Origin: Bidens hawaiensis
Lineage: Eukaryota; Streptophyta; Magnoliopsida; Asterales; Asteraceae
Direction: 5' to 3'
DNA length: 64,000 nucleotides
Assembly: GCA_021521415.1 (NCBI GenBank)
Contig: JAIQDT010003577.1
Span: 1 to 64,000 of the forward strand
Each line of letters starts with the position of its first letter. Within the stretch, counting starts at the first letter, position 1. The notes under the pieces were generated by a model. It worked only from the letters and a program-made list of their open reading frames with translations. It made no database searches and was not told the origin of the DNA. This document shows positions 24,000 through 35,439 of this stretch, piece by piece. The translations under genes and the position numbers were made by a program.

Positions 24000-24479
24000 A
24001 TATTAAACTATAGAAATGTGACCTTTTGATACTTAGTGATATTTATTTAATATTAAAATATTAAATATTATACAAAAGCATAGTAAAGTAATTACTTATT
24101 TAACATATAACTCGCCTTCAGTAAAGCAAACAAAACACTCTCAAAATGAGACGAACTTAATGGTTGAATGCTTTAACAATAATTTCATAAAACACACAGA
24201 AGATACTAGGTCCAAAAAAAACAAACAAATTCAGCTTTAAATATCACTAACATATTTGCTATTCTGCAAATTAAACTATACACGTTACTAACAGATTGGG
24301 TATCTTTAAAATTAACTTATGAGCATCACCAACAGTTGCTCCCCATAGTCAGAAATAACATAAATAGAGAAAGAAATTATTATATATAATAATTTAGAAC
24401 TTTGGTGCCGTAAAGTCCCCATTGGGTCACTTGCGGCACCTTATTCGTGAAATTTTGTTTGTTTATTTTATTATTATTA
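24000..24479. other. AT-rich DNA, no gene seen
   Basis: Only a short hairpin (GGTGCCG ... CGGCACC, about 24402-24440) stands out; no coding signal. Confidence 0.5.
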
Positions 24480-24960
24480 TTATTATTTTATTTTATTTTA
24501 GTTCAAGCCCGTAACGCACGTAGCAAAAATCGATCAAAAACCAATTTTGTTTTTGTTTTGTTTTAGTTATCGTATTATAACAAACGTGACGGATTCGTGT
24601 AAACTCAGCGTTTTGTTTTAGTTCTAGTACCGTAACGTACGTAATGAAAACCAACCGAATGCTGATTTTTTTCAGTTCCGGTACCGTAACAAACGTGACA
24701 GAAACTGACTGAATTCGCATAAAGGACCATCTAACGCTCAGGATCGATACTGGTTGGGTTTTACCAACGATCGGGTTTTACCGACCAGCTCCACCCAATT
24801 GGTCCACCTCAAGATTTTTTTTTTAGTTCCGGTACAATAACACACGTAACCGAAATCAACCGAATTCGTGTCGACCTACCATCTCAATTCTCAACGCTTG
24901 GGTTTTACCGCCCGAAATTTACCAACCTGAAATACTAGTTACGCTATAAACAACAAAATT
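24480..24960. repeat. diverged repeat array with TTAGTTCCGGTACCGTAAC core
   Basis: About five units each start with a variant of TTAGTTCCGGTACCGTAAC followed by ACGT.AC and AAACCGACCGAATT-like text, at roughly 24497, 24562, 24618, 24673 and 24824. The last two also share CACCATCT / AACGCT.GGGTTTTACC. Spacing is irregular, so they are old. Confidence 0.55.
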
Positions 24961-26431
24961 AACATCAAGGAAAACTATGGAGATAACATTTAAAGAAACA
25001 CTTTAAACAATAATACCAAAATGGCCGACCGAAATTAGGTCCGATTAACCAAGTGAGGCAACAACAGAGTGCAAAGGATATACTTTAGGGATAATTTAGT
25101 TATTTAGAACATTTTTGGTGAAAGGATACAGCAGGCTCAGTTCGTTGTATACTTTGACTTGGGTCAAACAAACTACACACATAAATCTGGGGTAGTTTAG
25201 TCATTTTATATTAAGTGCTTTTACTTTACTCTGCAGGTGGAGTTGTTTGTTGTTGGCAATACATTAGCACAATCTCGATGAGGTTTAGCATTTGACTTGG
25301 GCTGGAGAGATATAAGGTAAAACATGACATTTTATTACTTCTTTTCATGTGCAGTAGTGATCAATATTAATGCTTTCAAAAGTATTTTAGTAGGTTCGAA
25401 TTTTGAGTTTTTGGCGATTGAAACTCGTGTTTACATCAAATTTGTAACGGGTCAGCTTTACAACAAGGACTAGTTTGGTAATTTTGAGTACTTGGTCTAA
25501 TTTAAAAGTGTACGTTCACAGTTTGACTTACAATTAATCAAACCTTCACTTCTTCTGAATTGCTATTTGCTTACATGGGCGCGCCAAACAGTTGGCTGTA
25601 GGCTCGATGAATTAGAAGGAATCAGATTTGATTTGGGTTCACTTTTTCTATAAAACGAGCGTACGGGTTGAAAGTGTTTGAAGTCATGGTGTGCAAATTA
25701 TACTTAGGTAGATTTAGATTTGGAGGGTATTTCTGGTCATGGAGTGCAAATTGTACTTAGGTAAATTTAGATTTGGAGGGTATTTTTGGTATGGTTTCGT
25801 TTGCCATATAAAGTTTCAAATGTTTTGTGCCTTTACTTTTTTCCCCCCATTTCGTTAATGGTGTACAGAATTTTTATTTATACTTTATTTGTACAGAATT
25901 TTTATTAATACTTTATTTGTAACGAGCAAGATTATAACTTGCAATTTATATTTTATTGATATTGGACTAATGGGTCGGATTAAAACTTGGTTTTTGTTGT
26001 TGATACATCTAATGCATTTAACGTGCCACACCGCAACGCTTGGGTACGAGTTAAACATAACTAGTACCATATATATTATCACAAAGCTAATTATCTAAAG
26101 CTTGCTAATTATCTAAAACTTGAAATATGTTTCATATTATATGCTTTAAAAATAAGCCGGGGCAACTAGAACATAGTTAATGTTACTTTTAAGTCTTAAC
26201 AGCAACTTATAGACTAGCAAAAGCCAAATAAAAACATAGTTAATGTTGTCTTAGGTCTTAACAGACATTGCAACTAATAGACTAGCTACGACTTAAACGA
26301 CCCTTAAACATGGAGTAGACAAAATTCCCAGTGCGGGCATGTTTGGATTCAAGCCATAAAGAAGATCATCGAGTTGTGATCGACAAAACCTTCTTTCTAT
26401 ATATATATATATATATATACATATATTGTCA
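24961..26431. other. no gene seen; contains a 53-bp direct duplication
   Basis: CATGGTGTGCAAATT at 25685 and CATGGAGTGCAAATT at 25738 begin two tandem copies of a 53-bp unit with few differences. A 27-bp unit with GTACAGAATTTTTATT is doubled at about 25863-25916. A (TA)n run is at about 26399-26420. No coding potential. Confidence 0.6.
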
Positions 26432-27394
26432 CTAGGTAGGAATCCTCCTTACCCTGTTGTACTTGGCGCGAACTCTCTCTGATTCAAAGCTGTGGAGTTT
26501 CAGAAAGCTAGGACGATAAGTCATCACCCTGTAGATGTAGCGCTGCCGACCCATGTGTAGAAACGTGTTCCTGTTAAGACAATAAGCCACTAGAGCGTCC
26601 GTCGCCTGATCATACATGATGAAAGTACTAGTACCATTTAAACCATCAATGAGACACAGGGGATGCGATCTAATAAGTATAGGGTTTAACCTTTCTTGGA
26701 TAGCTCTCTCTTTATACCAAAATTCCTCCTTCATCACCCAAACCTCATATCCTAACCAACACCAAGAAATTTGACTTAGCCTTCCTTTTAGGACTCCCAA
26801 CATTTGCTTCGAGTTTCGATTATCTCCGGGAGGGGACGGAAACACCTCAAATGTCTCTGTGTCCAAGTCAAAAGCATAGATTCGGCCATCCTCAAGCCAA
26901 TACACATGACTATCCACAAATACACCAGCATCCAGATCCTTTGTTTTCTTAAAGTGGTAAGGGTTTTTTCTCAAACTTCTCCATTGGTCCGTGCCAAGGG
27001 TTTAAACCTCGATTTCAACCGCGTAAGCCTCGGTTCGATTCTTTAACACTCTCCTACCACATAACCGAATCACTTTGTATTCACCTGCCATTGAAACTCC
27101 AAATCCATAATTCATCAACTCAAGAGTACCCTTCTTCAAACATGGTTTAGGAAAGACTAGATATTCATGCAAAGCAGGATTAAATACATAGACAACATCA
27201 TCTCCCTGGCAACAACATATCAAGCCATTCACTGAACCCACTTGAAGGATCCCATAAGGACATTCAGGAACACAGAGATTAAGATCAAGGGTCTTGACAG
27301 GAACAATGTGGTAACCAGCATCAACAGCTTTGTGTTCAATCTCTACCCACAGGAAAGAAACTGGCCAAAACTTATCTACTTTTGATGTAACTAG
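26432..27394 (-). pseudogene. F-box-type protein, associated (FBA) domain fragment, broken
   Basis: The minus-strand frame from about 27394 to 26432 has the layout of the C-terminal interaction domain of plant F-box proteins: GSVNGLICC, FNPALHEYLVFP, YGFGV...YKVIRL, then LGTDQWRSLRKNPYHF and VDSHVYWL...IYAFDLDTETFEVFPSPP. In an SCF ubiquitin ligase this domain would bind the substrate. A TAA at 27002-27004 interrupts the frame where the family usually has an aromatic residue before TLGTD. The N-terminal F-box itself is absent upstream, where the frame closes with TGA and no F-box follows. It is therefore a truncated pseudogene unless the F-box lies in an unseen exon. It is the only host-type protein gene recognised in the window. 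Confidence 0.75.
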
Positions 27395-27510
27395 TCACAT
27401 CTTCTTTTAGAATCTCTGATAAAATCTCTGTATTAAATCTTTTTTCATATCGGTAACATAAAAAGCCATCATTGATTAACATATAACACTAGATACCAAC
27501 TAACCCTTTA
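27376..27510. repeat. 135-bp sequence duplicated at 42207-42344
   Basis: Starts CTACTTTTGATGTAAC and ends ACCCTTTA in the same orientation in both places, with a few substitutions and small indels. It lies directly upstream of the F-box fragment. The two copies are 14.8 kb apart and flank the SINE, gypsy and MITE insertions. Confidence 0.85.
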
Positions 27511-27843
27511 GACTATCTCAATGCTAAATTATTTCATATCTTTAAAATTTCAATTTCACCTCGATAGTAAGACCATGCGTACCCCATGCGTTGTGGAGAT
27601 GGCATATGATAGAATTCATTGAACATAGGTTCCACAACTGTAGCATGGAAAAGCAATTCTAGAGAGTTACTATAAAATTAGTATTGATGAAGCCATAAAG
27701 TAACATGCAATTATTTCGTGTGTGAGTCAGGTGGAATTATGATTCTTGGTGACGTAATTGATACTTTTGTTTCTTGGCCAGAATGCATAATCTCATGTGA
27801 CTAGGAGGTTTGTTCCCTTTTATTTCTATTCAAGTACAAATAT
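27511..27843. other. no gene seen
   Basis: AT-rich; no recognisable feature before the MITE target site. Confidence 0.5.
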
Positions 27844-28177
27844 TAGGGGTGTTCACGGTTCGGTTTGAAACCGTGAAACCGTTCAAACCGGTTTGGTTTC
27901 ATGGTCGGTTTTTTTCATAACTATCAGTCGCTCGGTTTCAAAAGATTCAAACCGTAGCGAACGGTTTCGTTTACGGTTTACAACAAAAACCAACTGTGTA
28001 TTAATTTATTTATATTTACCCAAACCATGAAACCAAATCGGAACCAAAACGTTACTAACAGTTTGGTTCGGTTCTGTTTAAGAGTCCTACGGTTCGGTTT
28101 TGGTTTACAAAAATAAAAACCGTTACCAACGGTTTGGTTCATGGTTTGACTCAAAAACCGAACCGTGAATACCCCCA
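27844..28177. mobile_element. hAT-like MITE (334 bp)
   Basis: Terminal inverted repeats TAGGGGTGTTCACGGTTCGG and, inverse at the right, TGGGGGTATTCACGGTTCGG. Exact 8-bp target duplication ACAAATAT at 27836-27843 and 28178-28185. Inside are multiple CGGTTTGG / AAACCG blocks in both orientations, so the element could fold almost end to end. Confidence 0.9.
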
Positions 28178-28185
28178 ACAAATAT

Positions 28186-28640
28186 CACAAGAGAGCATAT
28201 ATTTTGTGACACTGAGGTTTGTTCCTATTTTGTTCTATTCAATTACAAAATATGACATTAATTATACATATTTGTTTTTCATATTCTGTTGTTCCAGCTA
28301 CCACCACTCCCATTCTCAAAAAAACCAGACAGAGCTGGCAAGAAGTCAAAGGTAAAGTACACAACGATAGACAGGGTGAACACACAGAAGATAATGAGCA
28401 GTGCCAAGAAAACTGACGCCTTAGCTAGTATATAGGTAGTCGTTATTTTGTATATATATAGGTATAGCTAATTTTGCATATATGATACAAACAGATGTAT
28501 AGATTTGCTTAAGTGAATATTATTGTTATTATAATTTGTTTCTTATTTTGTTTTGTCATGCTTGTTTACAGCTGTTTTATATTACTTCACAAAAAATACA
28601 AATAATTATATATTGTCTAATTATACAGTATTAGTCACAT
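28186..28640. other. no gene seen
   Basis: AT-rich with short chance frames only. Confidence 0.5.
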
Positions 28641-28657
28641 AGAAACACATTAAATAA

Positions 28658-28988
28658 TAAGTTGGTTGTGGCTCAATGGTAGAGCACTCACTTTACAAGT
28701 GAGAGGTAGGGGGATCAAACCTCACTACCATCAACTTATATGGGAGATATGAGGGATGACCCTGGCTTGCCAGGGTTCGAGTCCTGACCTCACCCGGTTT
28801 TACCGGCTCCTCGCTGTCGTGCCGTTTGGCGGGCGTGGGGGTCAGGTTTTATCCGGTAAATTTCTCAACAGGTGGACCGCTAGGGGTTCCGTCCGTCCGG
28901 ACTAGTGGCCGGATCGGGCTACCTTTAGCCAATGGGGGCCGCGTACGGGGTACTCGGCGTTACTTAGTTGGCCGTTCAAAAAAAAAAA
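28658..28988 (+). mobile_element. tRNA-derived SINE with poly(A) tail
   Basis: The head at about 28662-28735 is tRNA-like: an A-box region TGGCTCAATGGTAGAGC (28669-28685), an anticodon arm CTCAC-TTTACAA-GTGAG whose loop would read UAC (Val-like), and a weak B box GGATCAAACCT (28712-28722). A second, canonical B box GGTTCGAGTCC lies at 28774-28784. The body is GC-rich and non-coding and ends in a run of A (about 28978-28988). Exact 17-bp target duplications AGAAACACATTAAATAA flank it (28641-28657 and 28989-29005), which proves target-primed retroposition. RNA polymerase III would transcribe it; a LINE would have moved it. Confidence 0.9.
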
Positions 28989-29005
28989 AGAAACACATTA
29001 AATAA

Positions 29006-30072
29006 GTGTGGCCAAAAGTAAGACAATAGCCACACTTCAAATTACAAAAATTCGAGTCTATAAATGACCATTAGCCACAACAAAAACATTGTTGTGTGAC
29101 GGAATGATAGCATAGTTGATGGAGATAACAAGTTATGTGTGGCTAAAAGTGTGACATAGCCACATCGAAAACACAAAAATTCGTGTGGCTATAAATAACC
29201 ATTACCCACACCATGCTTGCTTCGTTTTTTTGTGTGTAACGGAATCATATAAAACGTCATATAAAAAAACACTAAGTGTGACCAAATGGCATAAAATAAC
29301 CACACTCTACATATTTTTGTGTGTCCATCACTATCAATCTTGGTTTAAAAAAGCGCGCCTGAGGCGAGCCGAGGCGAGAGGCGACCTAAGGCGAGAGCTT
29401 CATCGCTTTTGCCTACTCAAGGCGAGCAATGTTCAAAAGGCGAGAGTGAGGCGCTATTTTTAGGCAAAAAGCGGCCTGAGGCGAAGCCGAGGCGAGCCCG
29501 TAGCGATCTCCTTTTGTATAGATGTCGTTTTTATGCATCAAAATGTTGTAAAACATGTTTTTTAGGTTGTACATGTAGATAATTTATAAATTGAATCATA
29601 TATAACACCTATTTATTGGTACATTTAGAGTTGGGATGCTAAAAACATAAGATATATATTTAAAAAAATTATATAAAAACTTTACGCCTCATATTTGAAA
29701 AGCTTTCGCTTTTTGCGCTTTGCGCTTCGCGCTTCGGTTTTAGACCTCATCGCTTTTGTTCGCCTCTCACTTTTTAAAACTAAGCTAGCAATTGGTCATA
29801 CTTTCATCACTTGGTTTATTTTTGTGGAGGAACGAGATCAAACGTCATTGGAAAAATCACTAAGTGTGACTAAAAGTATGATAATAGCCAAACTTTATAT
29901 TACAAAACCATTATGTGAGAAACAACGGTAAGACAATGGCCACACCACAAACTACAAAAGACTGTTTGAGTGGCAAGTTCACATTTTTAGCTACATTGAC
30001 ATTAACCTCCTGTTTCTATATGATATGATTAGCCACACAATGCATCACTATGTGTGATGAAAAGTTTGACAA
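29006..30072. repeat. array of GTGTGGC...GCCACAC subrepeats
   Basis: Units of about 130-140 bp start near 29006, 29137 and 29276, with a further one after the MITE at 29866. Each has a short inverted repeat of the type GTGTGGC ... AATAGCCACAC, and some have ACCATTA.CCACA plus TGTGTGACGGAAT. Related text continues beyond the gypsy element at about 41505-41700, so the gypsy compound inserted into this array. Its parent element is unknown. Confidence 0.6.
29339..29784. mobile_element. hAT-like MITE with GGCGAG-rich ends (446 bp)
   Basis: Ends CTTGGTTTAAAAA and inverse CTTAGTTTTAAAAA. Target duplication CTATCAAT (29331-29338) / CTAGCAAT (29785-29792), 7 of 8. GC-rich GAGGCGAG repeats near both ends, AT-rich core. 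Confidence 0.75.
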
Positions 30073-30924
30073 TAGTATGGAGAAGATGTTAGTGTTAGAT
30101 AAAATATAGAACTTTGTTTATAGATAACAAAACCGTAAACAAAACGTAAATGATTTTTTTTAAGATAGTTAAGGCTTGAAAATTTGAGATTTTGAGATTT
30201 ATAGAGTCGGAAGAATCGCGCATGAAATCACCATGACTTGATATTCCAACACTAAATAAAAGGTTTTATAAAACATCACGTTGGAGTCCAAACATGTGCA
30301 CGTAACCACCGCGACTTTTTCATGTTTTAGACTCAAATAACAATGATAACACAATAAATCGAGATACAACGTCATGCCAAAACACTAGTCCACGAAATCA
30401 CCGTAGCCCTATTGATTTAACACCGAAAAATTAGGATGGCGACCGGAACGCTCGCATTCGACTACTTAAAGAATTAACATTTATAACACGGTTTATGGCC
30501 TAGAAAACGAGCATTATAACTCAACCATCCCATGTAAGTAAATCACCTTCGATCATTGGAATCTTTTTGTCAAATGGTCATTTTATAATGTCTCGTTTTC
30601 TATGATGGCTACAAACCCGATATAAACGCAACCTTTAAGGGATTTGAAACAACGGGATCCAAGTTAATCTTGTAATCCATAAAACACAATAAAAATCTAC
30701 TTTTTGCGTTTTAAGGTAAGGATACCTTGGAAATACTATGAAAGTGTGTGTATGTGAACATTTAGGATATTGGTGAATTTTAAACAAGTTCATAAATAAA
30801 CATGCGATATGAACAATAAAATAGAGTAAACACGTATGAACACACGAATAGGACCCTAAGCATAACAATTCTAGGTCGTTACGTCTAACCACCTATCTTA
30901 ATTGTCATGGCTCTGATACCAATC
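30073..30924 (-). repeat. orphan second copy of gypsy primer site and 5' leader
   Basis: Almost identical to 38231-39084 over 850 bases. It includes the primer binding site (30909-30921) and stops, at TAGTATGG, about 110 bases before the point where gag would start. Beyond it lies unrelated host-type repeat DNA. Confidence 0.9.
30909..30921 (-). other. tRNA-Met primer binding site (orphan copy)
   Basis: On the minus strand it reads TGGTATCAGAGCC, the complement expected for the initiator Met tRNA 3' end, three bases after an LTR end. Confidence 0.85.
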
Positions 30925-33345
30925 TGTCACACCCCGACCAAAGGCGGCGGAACATGCCAAGGTGTAACGATTGCCCATAAGCGCATGACACTATTTAAAG
31001 CGACAATATTTAACAACCTCATTTCATTTCACAACATCGAAAATGTCACATAACCAAATATTCATAAGTCAAATACAACAAAATATAGCAAAATATAACA
31101 AATCAAATATTGTTCATTTTTGTTAATATCCTAACGGTATTTGTATCATTTTCTTCACCGAACTCCATAATCAACCTAGATGAAACCTGTAACATTTCAT
31201 AAAATAAAGTTGTCAACACAAAGGTGGGTGAGCAATTCATAAGTTTGAACAATAGATATATAGTATGAAAAACCACAAAACTAGTATACAAAACCATAAA
31301 TAATAGCTATAAACTTGGATAAATTGACAATCGCTAATAGAATTACGTTAGCGCCACCTAGCTACAAGGGATTGTCAAGTAGTCTAAGATTTAATAGAAT
31401 ATCGTTAATTGTATTACATTAACGACACCTTGCTACAAGGGGTGCCAAGTAATCTAGGATTTTAACGAGCAAGAACACCAACCGAAAGCGATAAACACAT
31501 AGGCATATAAGCATAGAACACCAAATCGAGCAATTATTCAAGTAAAGTATACAACAACGTTTGTGGTTTAAGACTCAAGTATAAAGCATTTGATTTGAAT
31601 AAGTATGAAATGTCACCCCAAAACAAAAGATAGAAAACGGGATATGAAGTTACTCACGTTCAAGTATAAAACTTGATCGGTAAAAGATGAATAACCGGAT
31701 GGATGAATTCTAACGAGCAAGGCCTAAATGACAATAAAATCTTGGATTTAGAATGGTTGTCTTGAAGATCTTTAAATAAAATAATTGTTGCAAAAAGTAA
31801 ACAATTAAAGTTCAAGGTTTTAAATGTAACTATTTAAGAATTCATAATAACAATCCTTTAAAAATGTAAGTTTGCTCGAAACCGGGTTAAAGTATCTAAC
31901 CTTAATATTTACTTAACCCATGTTAAGTAATAAGGTGGGAAAAATGCTAAAATGCAAGTTCCTTTGGTACAAAGATACTAAAACGGGTTTTTAACGAGTG
32001 TTCGGGTTGTCGATTCGGGTCTTAACAAATGGTCAAACCCAAAGTCAACTTTCCAACATATTAATTGTTATGAGATAACTCATTAAAATATACTAACACT
32101 TAACCAAGTATGTAGATCTATTGTTTAGAACTAACAACGCACGTTAAGCGAGTGTTCGGTTTTGTCGGTCCAAACTATGTGATGAGATCAAGTTGGATCC
32201 AACAATTCCAAGTACTTAAGAAAATAATTAAAATCAGTTTGTAAACTATTTTTAAAGAAATATACAAGTCTTGATTGCTAAAAACACACTTGTGTGTCTT
32301 AAGCGAGTAAAAGTCGGTATAGTTCGGTTTGGTTCGGTCTCCATCTCCCAAATAGTTCATAGATGGTTTCTACATGCCCAAATGTCATAGAACTTGTATA
32401 TTGGTTTATAAATGAAGAAAACTTAAATTTTACAACTAAAAAGTTAACTACAAGTCTTTTAAGCAAAAGTTTCGGTTTAGTTCGGTTTCCATCTCCCAAC
32501 GAGTTCATAGATGGATTCCATATGCTTAATATCAAAGAACTTGTAAAAATGATTTTTGAAACTCAAATATAGCAATAAACAAGTTTAAACAACTATTTTA
32601 ACAAAACTAGTAAACAAAAGTTCGGTTTCCGGTTTGGACTAGTTTCGGTTAAACCGAGGTTAGTCTTATACAACCCCACACCATGGAACTTGTAAATAAG
32701 ATGAACAAACTAAAAGGGTTAGAAGTTAGTCATAAGTGATATGTATAATAAGTTATGTGTGTGTGTATATATATCAAGAACACGAAGTCCTCCATGAAGC
32801 CTTGCCTTATGACATTCGAAACTTAACCAACCGGAGTCGGTGAAGTAACAAATAAAGGAAACAAGGGGTGTGTATTATATATATGTTGTACCACCATATT
32901 CAAGTGTTAGTAATATTATATGAACAAGTTAAAATGAAAGACTATAGTTAGTTGACCTTAAGAAATCAAAATAACAAAATGTTGAAGATGAATACTTCGA
33001 TTTGAGAGAGATTTTGGAGAAGATGAACAACCAAAATGGTGTATGGAGCCCTGCTTTTATAATGGTAAGAGTATGGTTCATACAAATAGGGTAAAGATGC
33101 ATGTGAAAGTTGAAATGGTAAAACAAGTTTTTTGTAAATGGCAATAATAGTCTCCAAAGTTTGGTTTAAGACATTTTAAGGAGTTTTAAGGACCAAAAAG
33201 AATGTTTTCAAGACCCAACAAGTGTAAAACAATATTGTAACATAAAATCCATCATTTTGATTATATCATAAGCTTTGGTTTACAAAATGGGTCGGTTTAC
33301 ATGATAAACGAATACAAACGAGACCCGAAATTGATGAATGTCACA
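30925..33345 (-). repeat. 3' LTR of gypsy element (2421 bp)
   Basis: Plus-strand ends TGTCACACCCCGACC and GAATGTCACA. On the minus strand a purine run CCTAAAGTAGGGGATAC (33346-33362) immediately precedes it as the polypurine tract. It differs from the 5' LTR at scattered positions and in a small indel near 32810. Confidence 0.93.
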
Positions 33346-33378
33346 GTATCCCCTACTTTAGGAAATTTCGTCCCGAAA

Positions 33379-34401
33379 TTAAGATGACGATGATGATGCA
33401 AACAAGTGTGGATACTTCTCCTTCATTGTGTCTTCTCGTTCCCAAGTGAACTCCGCGCCACGCCGTGATTCCCATCGAACTTTGACTAACCGAATACAAC
33501 TACGCTTGGTTTTCTTCTCGCTGCGATCCATGATCTCAGCGGGTCGTTCAACCATGATCATCGACTCATCGACATGTACTTCGTCGAGAGGTATATAGAG
33601 ATTTCCCTCGGCTAAGCACTTCTTAAGATTTGATACATGAAAAGTCGGATGAACACCGGCAAGTTCTTCCGGTAGTTCGAGTCGATAAGCCACCTTCCCA
33701 ATACGTTCAAGGATTTTAAAAGGACCAACAAAACAAGGAGCTAGGTTACCCTTCTTTCCAAAACAGACTACCCCCTTCCAAGGAGATACTTTTAAAAGGA
33801 CAATATCATCAACATTAAATTCAATAGGTTTTCGCCGTATATCGGCGTAACTCTTTTGACGATTTCTAGCGGCTAGGAGATTCTTACGGATTTGATTAAT
33901 GACATCGGTGGCTTCTTGGACCATCTCGGGTCCTGTGATTTGAGCTTTACCGATTTCGTTCCAACAAATTGGGGAACGACATTTACGACCGTAAAGAGCT
34001 TGAAAAGGAGCCACATCAATGCTAGAGTGGTAGCTATTGTTGTAGGAGAACTCGATGAACGGAAGATGAGAATCCCAATTCCCACCGAAATCAAGAACAC
34101 ATGCTCGTAGCATATCCTCGAGTGTTTGGATTGTACGTTCGGATTGACCGTCCGTTTGAGGATGATAAGCGGTGCTAAGATCGAGACGTGTTCCCAAAGA
34201 TTCTTAAAGAGATCGCCAAAAATGAGAGGTAAAACGGGCATCGCGATCAGAGATGATAGACAATGGCAAACCGTGTCGACACACGATTTCCCGAACATAG
34301 ATTTGAGCAAGCTGCTCGACAGAGTACTTCTCGCGAATCGGAATGAAATGAGCAGATTTGGTTAATCGATCGATGATCACCCAAATGCTATCGTTGCCTT
34401 T
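33379..34401 (-). pseudogene. pol: gypsy integrase core and chromodomain-like tail
   Basis: Integrase core with IISDRDARF and [17 protein letters not shown] (D and E of the catalytic triad), then [13 protein letters not shown], the [10 protein letters not shown] zone and a C-terminal segment ([19 protein letters not shown], then KYPHLF) typical of Tekay/Del chromoviruses, where a chromodomain-like tail is thought to guide insertion. TAG at 34399-34401 and TAA near 34204 interrupt it; the latter looks like a C-to-T change of a Gln codon. Confidence 0.88.
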
Positions 34402-35439
34402 CTAGGTTTTGGGTAATTTGGTGATAAAGTCCATAGCAATGTCTTCCCCTTTCCAAACGGGAATCGGTGGTTGCTCGAGTAGACCAAAAGGTCTTTGATG
34501 TTCGGCTTTGACTTTCGAGCAAGTAAGACATCTAGATACAAACAACGCTACGTCCTTTTTCATACCCAGCCACCAAAAGGTAGCACGAAGATCGAAATAA
34601 ATCTTATCCGCACCGGGATAAACGGAATAATGCGAATTATGAGCTTCGTCGAGAATACAAGTACGAAGGTCATCGCGATCGGGAACCCACAAACGATTGA
34701 GAAAATACAAAATACCATCGGGTTTGGTTTCGAGTTGAAGTTCGGCTCCACATGACATTTTGTCGTACATATTACCTTCTTCGACGGAGGTGCGTTGAGC
34801 TTGAAAGATAAGAATTTGAAGATCGGTTTGAACAATGACGCTTAGAAGTAGAACGGATTTAACATTAACCTTTCGACTTAGGGCGTCGGCGACAACATTC
34901 GCTTTACCGGGGTGGTAGCGAATCTCGCAATCGTAATGACTAAGTATTTCGGCCCATCGTCGTTGTCTCATGTTGAGATCTTTTTGGTCGAAAATGTGTT
35001 GAAGGCTTTTATGATCGGTAAAAACCACACATTTTGTACCATAAAGGTAATGTCTCCAAATTTTGAGAGCGAAAACGACGGCACCAAGTTGGAGATCGTG
35101 AGTCGTATAGTTCTTCTCGTTGACCTTAAGTTGCCTTGATGCGTATGCGATGACTTGACCTCGTTGCATGAGAACACAACCAAGGCCTTGATGGGATGCA
35201 TCACAAAATACAACAAAATCGTCGTTTCCATCGGGAAGGGTTAGAATAGGAGCATTGCAAAGCATGTCCTTGAGAGTACAAAAGGCTTCCTCTTGCTTCG
35301 AACCCCAATCGAAGGGTTGTCCCTTATGGGTGAGAGAGGTAAGAGGCAAAGAGATCTTGGAAAAATTTCGAATTAAACGCCGATAATATCCCGCCAAACT
35401 GAGGAAGGATCGAATTTCCATGGGAGTCGTTGGAGTTTT
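34402..35439 (-). pseudogene. pol: gypsy RNase H and integrase zinc-binding region
   Basis: Starts after a TAG (35437-35439 region) that replaces the usual Trp before KTPTT. RNase H shows FCDASHQGLG, YASRQLK, HDLQLGAVVFALK and FTDHKSLQ. The integrase HHCC zinc region follows (DEAHNSHYSVYPG ... CLTCSKVKAEH). The frame closes at 34402 after FITKLPKT. Confidence 0.88.

Noticed and set aside
24402..24440. Hairpin GGTGCCG...CGGCACC as a terminator or small RNA
   Set aside because: Only a 7-bp stem with a long loop; no other supporting sign.
28662..28740. A tRNA-Val gene
   Set aside because: The anticodon arm and A box are tRNA-like, but the T arm and acceptor stem do not close, and the segment is the head of a 331-bp SINE with poly(A) and a 17-bp target duplication.
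30073..33345. A longer 3.3-kb gypsy LTR that includes the leader
   Set aside because: The tRNA-Met primer site at 30909-30921 and 39069-39081 lies between leader and LTR, so the LTR must end at 30925 / 39085.
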